Assembly: GCF_002127535.1 (NCBI RefSeq)
Contig: NZ_MUBJ01000001.1
Coordinates: forward strand, 310,001-374,000
Direction of reading: 5' to 3'
From: Xenorhabdus vietnamensis
Lineage (GTDB): Bacteria; Pseudomonadota; Gammaproteobacteria; Enterobacterales; Enterobacteriaceae
Length of the DNA stretch: 64,000 nt
The notes beneath the pieces are model-generated. The model was not told the origin of the DNA. It saw only the letters and a program-made list of their open reading frames with translations, and searched no databases. How positions within the stretch are numbered: position 1 is the stretch's first letter; each line of letters starts with the position of its first letter. This document shows positions 16,880 to 26,500 of this stretch, in pieces. Position numbers and translations under genes: made by a program.

Positions 16880-17274
16880 TATTTTGTCAGTTTCCTAAAT
16901 TCGTTCAGAGAAATTGGATGTCCGTGAATAGTACCACCGCTATATTCAACTCTTATCCATTGACTTGGTTTACCTTCACTAGCCCCGATAATTTCCCCCA
17001 TATCTTGAACTTTCCAAGGCTTACCATTCGTAACTGGTTGACCTGTTTTATAAACAGAACGTTCTAATGCTTCAATATTAATCTCAGGCGTATATTTAGC
17101 AGGCCCAGATTTCGTTGATTTGACAATATCTTTCCAAGACATATTTTTCTGAGGGAAATGCTTAAATCCATGATTAGTCCAATCTGGATTTAACAATTTA
17201 TCGCAGTCTTTACCCGCTAATCCGAACGGGTCTACCCATCCAGTGGGATTATGCACATAGCCATAGGGATTCAC
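16879..17274 (-). CDS. Orphan Rhs C-terminal toxin tip B (duplicate)
   Basis: The frame begins with the end of the rhs core (GTG start in GGVNPYGY, then [16 protein letters not shown]) and continues with a 109-residue tip identical to the end of the full rhs gene. At 17298 the match to the complete gene stops and element sequence takes over; an in-frame TGA lies at 17320-17322. It is therefore a spare copy of the tip without core, silent unless a promoter in the element drives it. The tip has [28 protein letters not shown] and no signal sequence. The toxin class is not recognised with confidence; the HGF and HGHPI histidines suggest a nuclease. Confidence 0.75.
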   Translation of the reverse strand: MNPYGYVHNPTGWVDPFGLAGKDCDKLLNPDWTNHGFKHFPQKNMSWKDIVKSTKSGPAKYTPEINIEALERSVYKTGQPVTNGKPWKVQDMGEIIGASEGKPSQWIRVEYSGGTIHGHPISLNEFRKLTK

Positions 17275-17999
17275 CCCGCCCAGCAGCCCGATGGGGTCAT
17301 AGGGTGGGTTCGGGTGCGGTCATACTGTTTAAAGCGATTTTCTCTTTGATTATCAGCTTGTTAAAGAACCGTTTTTACCCGTTCCGCCCATCCCCGCTAA
17401 CTTAAAACGCCGATAGGCACTTTTGCGATTTTTTGGCCGATGCGCTTTGATGCACCTGCGATGCAGTATAGCGGCCATTTTCTGCCGTGATCCGCCGAAC
17501 AGACTGGGGTTGTGATCTGTTTCACTTTCGGCAACGGGCGAACGTCGCCCAACTTGCTTGGGCGGCGGACGCACGTTCTGCGGGTGCGGGCGGCACAGAG
17601 CCTGCCAGCGGCGCATTGCGACGCTCTGGAACACGGGTGTTTCTGATTGAGCACGGTTTTGCATGACGGCGCTTTATTCAAGGGAAGCCCCCTCAGGGGG
17701 CTGCACGGGGCGGCGATGGCGAGCACGGCAACGAGCGAGGAGCGCCGCGACTGCGAGCCGCGCGCAGCCAGTGCAGCGGGGTCGGGGCGGGGGAGGTAAA
17801 ACCGCGGAGGCCGCAGGCCGACCTGCCTTCAGGGGTGTTTGCCGGACGGTGGCAAGGCAGCTAAAGAAGAAGCGGGTTAGATGCCGGATGGGGCACGGTG
17901 TTCCGGTTCGGCGCGGTGCTTGCCAAGCTGGTGCTCAGACGCTGACAGCAGAAGGCGCAGCCTTGTGCGTCACACCCGGCGATGCCGACCAGCGGGGGC

Positions 18000-18105
18000 G
18001 CCAGACATAATGTATATTATACGCTGCGAACCGCTCTCTGATACTTCTGGCTGGCTGCGGGGCTGCCCGGTGAGTGGCGTATAATTCCCTCACATTATGT
18101 TGAGT
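18000..18105. other. Inverted pair of dif-like recombination sites, unit 2
   Basis: Same sequence as 11378-11483. Two direct copies of the whole site pair, 6,622 bp apart, would allow site-specific excision of one module as a circle if either XerCD or the element recombinase acts on them. Confidence 0.5.
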
Positions 18106-18239
18106 GGGCTTTGGGCGGCCTGTACATTCTTAACGGGGACACCGAGGGACAGGCCGACCATTGCCCACGTACCCCCGCAGACACCGGGGCCGACGGGCAG
18201 TCCGGTCACGGTCTGCCCCTTCTCCGAACCCTGCCCAGC

Positions 18240-19313
18240 TCAATGGGGATTATCGGGCTGTCCGGTACGCTTGAGTGTCGGCTCGGCACCCGGTTTTCCG
18301 CTGGCACGGTCTGAGCCGCTCGCCGGCGGTTCGGTATGCTTGTCGGCTTCCGGCCATGTCTGAGGGGCACGCTCTGCCGGATGAGTTTGTTTATGCACTT
18401 TCTTCAAGTGACCGATAGCCACCCGTGTATAGATTTCGGTCGTGTTGAGTTTCTCGTGTCCCAGCATCGCCTGGATATGGCGGATATCGGCGCCGTTATC
18501 CAGCATCTGGGTTGCCATTGAATGCCGGAACAGGTGGCAGGCACCCGGCTTGTCTAACTGTGCTTGTTGACGGATGGCTTTGCCTGCGATCTGCGTCAGG
18601 TGTCCCAGACTCAGCGGCCTGCCCTTTTGTGAGATAAACAAGTAGCCGCTGTCGTGCTGTGCAGCCAACTGAGGCCGGACGTGTTCCTGATAGCGTTTCA
18701 GCCAGCCCAGCGCCCGCTCACCGACAGGCACAACCCGGTCTTTATTCCCTTTGCCCTGATTCACGACTACCGCACCGCGTTCGAAGTCGATGTCCCCCCG
18801 CTGGAGCTGGCGTAACTCCATGCGCCGGATGCCGCTGCTCCAGAGGATTTCCAGCATCACCCGGTTGCGCAGCCCCAAAATACTCTGGTCGTCAAGGCTG
18901 TCCAGCACCTGCGTGGTTTCGCGTTCACTTAGTATCTGGACAGGCAACCGCTTCTCTTCTTTCGGCAACACCAACTGCTCGGCCGGGTTGTAGAGGATGT
19001 GATGGCGTTGCAGTAAGTAGCGGAACCACAACCGCAGTGTGCCCAGACGTTCACGCTGACCGTTATTGCCGTAAGGCTGACCGTCAGCCTTGCGGTAACT
19101 GCGCAGATACCGCTGCCAGCTTTCCAGTAATACCAGTGTCACCTGAGCCGGATACTGCACGGTACGCTGTTCGCACCAGTCCACGAACGGTAACAGTCGT
19201 TCCCGGTAGCTTTCCAGCGTGCGCGGGCTTTTTCCCTGTGCGGCCTGTGTATCCAGATATGCCAGCAGTTGCTGGCGCAGTGTGATCAGGGTGTTGTCGT
19301 GTGAGATGGTCAT
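18240..19313 (-). CDS. XerC/D-like tyrosine recombinase of the Rhs-linked element, unit 2
   Basis: Identical 357-residue protein to the gene at 11618, with the full R163, K188, H260, R263, H286, Y295 set. Having two intact copies means the duplication has not been followed by decay of either. The stop lies 135 bp from the dif-like pair. Confidence 0.85.
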   Translation of the reverse strand: MTISHDNTLITLRQQLLAYLDTQAAQGKSPRTLESYRERLLPFVDWCEQRTVQYPAQVTLVLLESWQRYLRSYRKADGQPYGNNGQRERLGTLRLWFRYLLQRHHILYNPAEQLVLPKEEKRLPVQILSERETTQVLDSLDDQSILGLRNRVMLEILWSSGIRRMELRQLQRGDIDFERGAVVVNQGKGNKDRVVPVGERALGWLKRYQEHVRPQLAAQHDSGYLFISQKGRPLSLGHLTQIAGKAIRQQAQLDKPGACHLFRHSMATQMLDNGADIRHIQAMLGHEKLNTTEIYTRVAIGHLKKVHKQTHPAERAPQTWPEADKHTEPPASGSDRASGKPGAEPTLKRTGQPDNPH

Positions 19314-19406
19314 GCGGATTGTCCTTGTTGTGATGGAAGCGATCCGGCAGTACGGTATGACGGGGATTTTTTATTAGGTTGCCGGAACAGTGATTTTTCG
19401 TTTTGT

Positions 19407-19525
19407 CAGACTTGCGGGCATCTAATCCTGTCTGGCTATGGCGTTAGGACTCTTTTACTTACCCAGACTTAGCCCCGACTTGGGGCAGACTTGGCATAGA
19501 CTTGCGTCAACACTACCCAGACTTG
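19407..19525. repeat. Iteron cluster, candidate replication origin, unit 2
   Basis: The same six AGACTTG-type repeats as at 12785-12903, between recombinase and primase genes. Confidence 0.55.
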
Positions 19526-19531
19526 CCAACA

Positions 19532-22234
19532 TCATACAGGCACGATCAGGCCGCTTAAGTAGGCGCTGTCGCCGTCACCGTCCCACAGCAGTTCGTATTG
19601 CAGCAGGTGCCCGCGACTGCCACCGTGAACAAGCAGATATTCCATGTCGCTGAGCCGCTGGCAATGCAGTTTAAGCTGGCTGTCGCTCCAGTTCGTGTAG
19701 GCGCGGATATCCCGCCGGGTAAAGCGAACTTCCCGCAGCGTTTGTTGACCTCGCGATGCCATTTCGTTCGCCATCTGTTGGATCAGCAGCAACAGTTTGC
19801 GTGTCTGTGGCGGCATCTCGTCCAGCGTCCGGCCGAGGATTTCATGGGCGAGCTGGTTCGCTAATCTGATATCGTCTTTGGTCACTTCGATATATTCAAG
19901 CCGCTTGCCACGATGCTCAGTGCTCTTGATCTCCCGTTGGTGCTGGTGCAGCAGAGCAATGCTCTGTATCAACGTCAGGTATTTCATATGGTCACGGCGC
20001 GTGCGGGTTTTGTCTGACAGGAATGTCAACTGGCTGGCATACGGATTGACCACATTCAAGGGCTTAAGCAGCCGCTGCGCGTTCTGGTGCAACGTAGTGA
20101 GATACTCCCGCTCGTTCTCAGCCAGCAAGCCTTCGAGGGTTTGCTTCTGGCGCTGCAACGCATGGATGGCTTCGGTCTGTTCGCGGGATTCATTGACCGT
20201 CAGCACCAGACAGCGATTCAACAGCTCTTCATCCACATCAATGGCGGTCGTCGTTAACATCAGCATCACCGGACCTTTGACCGTGTAGCTTTTGGTCACG
20301 AGATTCCCGGTCGCTTCGTCCTTGCCCGTACTCGCCATTGTTAACTCGCCGTCTGACTGCAACAGCTTGAGGGCGTAAGCCGCCTGCCGCACCCCTTCTT
20401 CTTCCGCAATGGCGAGGATTTTATGCTGGAGATTGGTTTCACCCAGATAAAACAGGCTCTGGCCGGTCATGGCGCTGTACTGGATACGCTCTTCTTCCGG
20501 GATCAGGTTGAGCACCGCTTCCATCAGGCTGCTCTTGCCTGCGGCACTGCTGCTTTGGATCAGGACGGCTAAGGGTTTGGCCAGTTTACGACTCACGGCC
20601 GCCAAAAAGCCTGCCAGTAAGTTAGTGGATTCACCAACCACACCACAAGCGGCTAAGTCAGCGGTCACTCGTGCTGTCAGATGCGGATCTTGCAGCAAGG
20701 CCAGTGCTGCTTCCCGTTCAGCCTCATTTATCTCAGGCTGCACCATTGCGGGATTTTCTGGCTGCTGCTGCCACTGCTCGACCGCCAGTAACACTTGACT
20801 CAGTGCCCGCCGAAGGTCACCTTCGGTCAAGCCCAGCTCAGCCGCAGCCAGACGCGCATAACTGTTGCGGGAACGGGCACTGATCAGATCAACCCCATCC
20901 GCGAACAACACACCGCTTTGCCTGTCCAGCACCTGCGCATTGAGTTTCAGCGCAGCAGCGCCGGCTTTGACTGTGCCCATGCCGCGCAGACACCATTGTA
21001 ATGTGCCGACCGAGATTAGCAGCTCGCCGTTGTCGCCGGATTCACACACTACATTCGGCGTCACGCGGGGTGCGGGTTCAGCCACTAAAGAAGAAGCGGG
21101 TTCTGGCTCAGGGGTCTGGCGCTCAAGGGCTACCATGCCCGCTACCTCCTGCATCGGCACAGCACCCTCAAGCAGCAGGGCAAAGGCGGATTCGGGTTCT
21201 GCCATCTGACACAGATAGCTATTCGCATCCCTGCCCGGCGGGAACACCACGCGCAGCGGTGTGATCCCTTTGGCAACCAGTGCTGACGCCAGTTTGACCG
21301 CCGCTTCATTGCCTGCACTGTCATTGTCGAACGCGATCAGTACCTGCTTAATGCCGTAGTGTTCGAACGCCCGCCAGTGATCCGCTGTGACGCCATTTAC
21401 GCCATAGGCGGCAGTCACATTGCGTTGCCCCGTTACCCAGAACGACATCGCATCAATCAGCGATTCACACAGGATAAGCGTTTTGGACGTACCCAGCGCG
21501 GTTTCATTCCAGACGCCACCATGCGCCCCCGGCAGATACAGATGCAACGGTGTGCCCGGTCGCAGACGATCCGTGATTTTACGCCCGTACACTTCCTGTA
21601 TCTGCCCCTCCGGACTGATCACCGGCACAACCAGTGAACCAACAAAATGCTCATGCCCTGATTTTCGCATCACGCCGGCGGCCTGTAAGCGTTGGCGGAC
21701 ATCAGCCCCGTCTTTGGTGTATTTACTGCCGGGCAGACGGTAAGCCAGTGTTCGGTTAGCAAAACCCAGCTTAAACTGGGCGACTAATTCAGGGTGATTG
21801 AGCCGCCGCTTCGCCAGATAGGCCTGCGCTTCCGGCGCATTCAGCAACGTATGGTGATAAAACCCGATCACCCGCGATAACAGCCCCTGTTGCCCGATAG
21901 CATCACTGACCAGCTCCGCAGGTTGCACCAACGGCTCTACCGAGGGATTAACGCCTAACACCGCGCGCAGGCGTTCCACGGCATGACGCAGGCTTAAATT
22001 CTCCGTTTGCATCACCCAGTCCAGCACTGAACCGCCTGTATCGCAGCCAAAGCAGTGATAGAGATTTTTCGACGGCGTGATGACCATCGAGGGCGTTTTC
22101 TCCTCATGGAACGGGCACAGCACCGTCATATCTTTGCCGCGCTTAAACAACTGCCGTCCCTGCTGCTCAATGACGGCAACTAAGGAGACGGCGGTTTTCA
22201 GGTGTTGCAACTCTGCTTCCGGGATGCGAGCCAT
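19532..22234 (-). CDS. CHC2/TOPRIM primase fused to a P-loop helicase-like ATPase, unit 2
   Basis: Identical 900-residue protein to the gene at 12910: zinc finger C40, H43, C61, C64, TOPRIM near 250-330, P-loop SSSAAGKSS in the second half. A chromosome carrying two active replication proteins and two origins of this kind would suffer over-replication, so the Xre repressors probably keep them off. Confidence 0.85.
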   Translation of the reverse strand: MARIPEAELQHLKTAVSLVAVIEQQGRQLFKRGKDMTVLCPFHEEKTPSMVITPSKNLYHCFGCDTGGSVLDWVMQTENLSLRHAVERLRAVLGVNPSVEPLVQPAELVSDAIGQQGLLSRVIGFYHHTLLNAPEAQAYLAKRRLNHPELVAQFKLGFANRTLAYRLPGSKYTKDGADVRQRLQAAGVMRKSGHEHFVGSLVVPVISPEGQIQEVYGRKITDRLRPGTPLHLYLPGAHGGVWNETALGTSKTLILCESLIDAMSFWVTGQRNVTAAYGVNGVTADHWRAFEHYGIKQVLIAFDNDSAGNEAAVKLASALVAKGITPLRVVFPPGRDANSYLCQMAEPESAFALLLEGAVPMQEVAGMVALERQTPEPEPASSLVAEPAPRVTPNVVCESGDNGELLISVGTLQWCLRGMGTVKAGAAALKLNAQVLDRQSGVLFADGVDLISARSRNSYARLAAAELGLTEGDLRRALSQVLLAVEQWQQQPENPAMVQPEINEAEREAALALLQDPHLTARVTADLAACGVVGESTNLLAGFLAAVSRKLAKPLAVLIQSSSAAGKSSLMEAVLNLIPEEERIQYSAMTGQSLFYLGETNLQHKILAIAEEEGVRQAAYALKLLQSDGELTMASTGKDEATGNLVTKSYTVKGPVMLMLTTTAIDVDEELLNRCLVLTVNESREQTEAIHALQRQKQTLEGLLAENEREYLTTLHQNAQRLLKPLNVVNPYASQLTFLSDKTRTRRDHMKYLTLIQSIALLHQHQREIKSTEHRGKRLEYIEVTKDDIRLANQLAHEILGRTLDEMPPQTRKLLLLIQQMANEMASRGQQTLREVRFTRRDIRAYTNWSDSQLKLHCQRLSDMEYLLVHGGSRGHLLQYELLWDGDGDSAYLSGLIVPV

Positions 22235-22254
22235 AAAATGTTCCTTTTAAAACC

Positions 22255-22294
22255 TTGTCAATAGACATATATGCGATATATAATAATCGCACAT
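22255..22294 (+). promoter_or_regulatory. Promoter with overlapping palindromic operator for the Xre gene, unit 2
   Basis: Copy of 15633-15672: TTGTCA at 22255-22260, TATAAT at 22279-22284, inverted repeat arms at 22269-22277 and 22286-22294. Confidence 0.55.
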
Positions 22295-22334
22295 AATGGA
22301 TCTTACAACAGGCAATTTGAGAGGAGGGCATATA

Positions 22335-22736
22335 ATGACCGACATTAACTTTCTGATGACAGGTCTCGACATGCCCGCATTTTCTGAACGTCTGCGCACT
22401 TTGCGTGAAGCCAGAGGATTAACACAAACACGCCTTGCAGAGCTTATAGGCGTTTTACCTCGCGTCTATAATCGTTGGGAACGTGGTCACATCTCGCCAC
22501 AGTTGGATACCTTGATCAAAATGGCTGATGTATTGCAGGTTTCTCTTGATGAGTTAGTTGGGCGGATTGATACCAGTAACGATGTAAAGATCCGCAACCC
22601 AGATTTACATGAACTTTGGCAACAAGCGGATGCATTACCTGATGAGGAACAAAAAGCGTTGATTATGGTTATTGACAGTTTTGTGACTAAAGTCAACGTA
22701 GAGAAAGCAGTTAAGAAGAGTGTAAGACAACGCTAA
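22335..22736 (+). CDS. Xre-family regulator of the element, unit 2
   Basis: Identical to the gene at 15713; the same ATG with GAGGAGGG upstream. Because both copies and both operators are identical, either protein can control both modules, so repression should hold if one copy is lost. Confidence 0.8.
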   Translation: MTDINFLMTGLDMPAFSERLRTLREARGLTQTRLAELIGVLPRVYNRWERGHISPQLDTLIKMADVLQVSLDELVGRIDTSNDVKIRNPDLHELWQQADALPDEEQKALIMVIDSFVTKVNVEKAVKKSVRQR

Positions 22737-22806
22737 AAACAGCACGGCGTTGATGAGTTCTCACCTCACCAACGCCGCTAACCACAACCAACTATCAAGG
22801 AGTTGA

Positions 22807-23130
22807 ATGATGGCTAAGGCGCATTCTAGGCAAAACCGTGCCGTAAATAAAGCGGCAAAAACCGAACGTTATTATACCGTGGGATACGTGCCGCAAAATG
22901 ACAAGGCCAATGCCCCGCCTGCGATACACTTGAAAGGCCAGTGGCTTAAACAGGCCGGGTTTGATATTGGCGGCACACTCACCGTCAAGATTATGGAGGG
23001 CTGTCTGGTGCTAATCCCCGACAGCGACGACACCCGGGCCATTAAGCAACAGTACCAGCGCCAGCAAGACCAGCTCAGCGAAATTAAGCTGCGAATGCGG
23101 GAACTGATTGGTGACTACAAAAGCCGCTAA
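22807..23130 (+). CDS. SymE-like type I toxin family protein, unit 2
   Basis: Identical to the 107-residue protein at 16185, with AAGGAG before the ATG. This copy is the one convergent with the complete rhs operon, separated from the immunity gene by the hairpin at 23164-23191. Confidence 0.7.
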   Translation: MMAKAHSRQNRAVNKAAKTERYYTVGYVPQNDKANAPPAIHLKGQWLKQAGFDIGGTLTVKIMEGCLVLIPDSDDTRAIKQQYQRQQDQLSEIKLRMRELIGDYKSR

Positions 23131-23163
23131 GGGCAGGGAATGAGCGGCTCTTAAAAAAACAAG

Positions 23164-23191
23164 GCCGGAAGATCATGGGGATCTTTCCGGC
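23164..23191 (-). terminator. Intrinsic terminator after the rhs-immunity operon, unit 2
   Basis: Copy of 16542-16569. On the minus strand the hairpin is followed by TTGTTTTTTT, ending the transcript that starts upstream of vgrG. Confidence 0.7.
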
Positions 23192-23207
23192 TATTAGGTT
23201 TCATCAG

Positions 23208-23501
23208 TTATAATTTGAGCATTGCTAGTTGAATTTTTGCTTCTAATCCAAATAAATCATTTGCTGAATCTAAATAAATGGGATTTTCCCAGTTAAAGTC
23301 TTTAATTAATGCCAATTTAAACTGTCCATCAATTTCGAATGAGGGTCTCCAGCCTATGTCTAAAAGATATCCATTAGGAAATTCTACCTGCAACATATCT
23401 TCTTTTAATTCATCAAGTTGATTCTCAAGCGGAATATCATTTCTAATAAAAAAATCATTAAAAATGATCACACCGCTTTTTTTTGAAAAATCAATGTTCA
23501 T
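23208..23501 (-). CDS. Putative immunity protein for the complete Rhs toxin
   Basis: Identical to the 97-residue protein at 16586 and coupled by the same TAATG overlap to the end of the full-length rhs gene. This is the copy expected to be expressed with the secretion operon and to protect the cell from its own tip B toxin. The family is not recognised. Confidence 0.7.
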   Translation of the reverse strand: MNIDFSKKSGVIIFNDFFIRNDIPLENQLDELKEDMLQVEFPNGYLLDIGWRPSFEIDGQFKLALIKDFNWENPIYLDSANDLFGLEAKIQLAMLKL

Positions 23502-26500
23502 TATTTTGTCAGTTTCCTAAATTCGTTCAGAGAAATTGGATGTCCGTGAATAGTACCACCGCTATATTCAACTCTTATCCATTGACTTGGTTTACCTTCA
23601 CTAGCCCCGATAATTTCCCCCATATCTTGAACTTTCCAAGGCTTACCATTCGTAACTGGTTGACCTGTTTTATAAACAGAACGTTCTAATGCTTCAATAT
23701 TAATCTCAGGCGTATATTTAGCAGGCCCAGATTTCGTTGATTTGACAATATCTTTCCAAGACATATTTTTCTGAGGGAAATGCTTAAATCCATGATTAGT
23801 CCAATCTGGATTTAACAATTTATCGCAGTCTTTACCCGCTAATCCGAACGGGTCTACCCATCCAGTGGGATTATGCACATAGCCATAGGGATTCACCCCG
23901 CCCAGCAGCCCGATGGGGTCGGGCGAGATATACTGCCCGGTCTCCGGCGAGTAATACCGAAAGCGATTGTAGTAAAGCCCCGACTCCTCATCCTCAAACT
24001 GCCCCATAAACCGCAGGTTACAATTTACATGATAATCTGGGTTATTGGAGGCGATGACCTGAAAACGTTCCGCTTTGCCCCAAGTCGTCAGCCGCTGCGC
24101 CCAGACCAGTACCCCTTCTTCGGACAACATCTCGCGCACCGTACCCTGATGGTCACTGACAATATAGTGCAGCTTGCCTTTTTCAAAGCGTGCGGACGGC
24201 GTTAATGAACCGGGTTCGTAAAGCCAGCGGATGCGCTGATCTTCTACTGGAGTACCATCGGCGTATACCGGTGTTTCCTCAATCAGTTGGTCGCCACTCC
24301 ACAGGTAATCCTGCCCCATGATGGCATTGGCTCTCGGCGTTAAATCCGGTTTACCTGCCAGCCACAACTGTAAATTAGCCGCTGCCAGTTTTCCATCGTG
24401 AATTTTCAGTTTTTGGAGTCGTCTTCCAAAAGGGTCATATTTATACTGCCAGCGAGAGCCATCCGGGGTCTCGAAGTGGGTGAGCTGATTTTGGGTGTCC
24501 CAGCGGTAGCGCCAGATTTGCGGACGGAATCCGTCACGTTGTTCGGTTTTTTCCACCAGACGCCCATTGTCATCATAGAGATATCGGATATCCCCCTGCA
24601 CCACCACCCGCCCGGCTTTTTGACGTTGCGTGATTTGTGCCATCGCGCCATAAGCATCTATAGGCAGGTGTTGGCTCAGGTTACCGTTAGTATCATAGCT
24701 GAATTGCTCTTCATACGGACGCGCACCTTCGAACAGGGTGTGCAAGATCTGGTCGTTATCATTGTAACGGTAGCGGGTTTGTCCCCATCGGCTGTCGTCA
24801 ATCACCCGCACATTATGAGCACGGTCATATTGCCAGCTCCGGTTGACCGCAGTGGCTTGCGGAAGAAAGTGCGGGTCATTTTGTGCCAGCGTTTCTTTGA
24901 AAAATTGGGTGACCTGCCCTGCCGACTGATGTGCCAGCAGACCGGTCGCGGTGTAGCGGCTGGCAAGGATAAAACCGTTGGCACTTTCACGCACGGTTTC
25001 CCGCCCCAGCGGATCATACTGGAGCGTCAGCGGCGTATTCTGGTTGAGTTGAAAGTGGTTCAATGCGCCTAGCTGGTTATAACCGAAGTGCAGGGAATTG
25101 CCATCAAGACTTTCACTGACCGGGCGTCCGGTCAGGCTGTCCCATTTGCGGGTAATTTCCCGCCCGTTGATACGTTCGCAGATGGGCAAGCCAGTCGTTT
25201 TATCGTACTCGTATTCCACTACCGCGTCATCATTGGTTGCTTTCACCAATTGGTGACGGGCGTTGTACTCGTAGATTGTGGTGGCCTTAAGCACCCATTG
25301 ATTTTCTTCCGGCAGCCAGCTTTCTTGTTTGACCAGTAAACCGGCGGCGGAATAGTGCCAGCGAAGCTGCTGACCATCGGGATACTGCACTTGCGTGCGT
25401 CGTCCTAATTTATCGTACTGATAGTCGAGGGTACGCCCGGTAAAATCGGTTTCCCGGATAATCTGACCAGCGGCATCCCGCTCATAACGATAGGTTTCGC
25501 CGGTGGAAGCCGTCACTGAGTTCAGACGGGCCAGACGGTCATAGCCAAAGCGTAAGATAGTGCCATCAGGGCGGGTAACCTGATTGAGCAGGTCAAACGC
25601 GCCGTATGTATAACGCGTGGTACGGCCTTCGCCATCAGTGACCGCCACCACACGCCGCTCGCTGTCATACGCGAGCTGTTGGGTCGTACCGTCCGGAAGT
25701 TCAACATCGGTCAGGCTGCCTTTAAGGCTGGCATGGTCATCGCTATAACGGTAGTGAGTCTGCTGTTTGAGGACATCGGTGAGTTGACGCAGACGACCCA
25801 GCTCGTCCAGTTGCAAATTGGTTGTCTGGCCGTCCGGCGTCATCACAGCTGTCAGCCTCTGCTGTTCATCATAGGCGTAATGCCACTGACGACCATCCGG
25901 CAGTAAACGCTGGCGTAATTCACCGTGGATGCCGTATTGGTATTCTTCTTTGTGACCTAACGGATTAGTCAGTGCTGTCAGGTTGCCTTGCTCATCATAG
26001 TGAAATTGCCAGTGCTCGCCCGTTGGCAGGATACTTTCGATAAACTGCCCGTGTTCGTCATAACCATAAGCGAACGTATCGCCAGTCGGCAGCTTTACTT
26101 CGGTCAGGGCACCGTCAGGGTTGTAATCAAATGTGGTGATAGCCCCTGATGGATCAGCTTCCCAGACAATTTGGCTATGGCGCCACTGGCGGCGTGTGAT
26201 ACGTCCTAATGGATCGACTTCACGCAGAACCAACCCGTTGTTATCGTAATGGTAGTGGGTTTTACCGCCTTCACCATCCTGATAGGTGGTGATACGAGCG
26301 TTATCGTCATAGTGGAAGCGATCACACCAGTAACCACTGGGAGAAGTCGTGCTGAGTACTCGTCCTTGTTCATCATAAGTCAGGTTTAAATCAGTCTGGT
26401 CAGTATCGTGCCAGCGAGTCATCCGCCCCTGTGCATCATATTCATGCCACAGATGATTATGCTGGAACGCTTCACATTCACTCAGGTAGCTCTGTGAGTC

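Larger units (their letters stand above)
10677..17298. repeat. Tandem duplication unit 1 (6,622 bp)
   Basis: Every gene here recurs 6,622 bp further on with an identical predicted protein. The unit ends in the middle of the rhs codons for DPIG (GATGGGGTC on the plus strand), and the second unit begins at the very next base. Contents from left to right: non-coding segment with dif-like sites, recombinase, iterons, primase-helicase, Xre regulator, symE-like gene, immunity gene, orphan Rhs tip B. Identity should be confirmed base by base; spot checks show no difference. Confidence 0.9.
17299..23920. repeat. Tandem duplication unit 2 (6,622 bp)
   Basis: Second copy of the unit at 10677-17298. 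Its right end runs without a break into the core of the complete rhs gene; at 23921 the sequence continues as normal rhs rather than as element DNA. The left part (17299-18239) is the non-coding GC-rich segment. The shared breakpoint word is in the DPIG codons. Confidence 0.9.
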
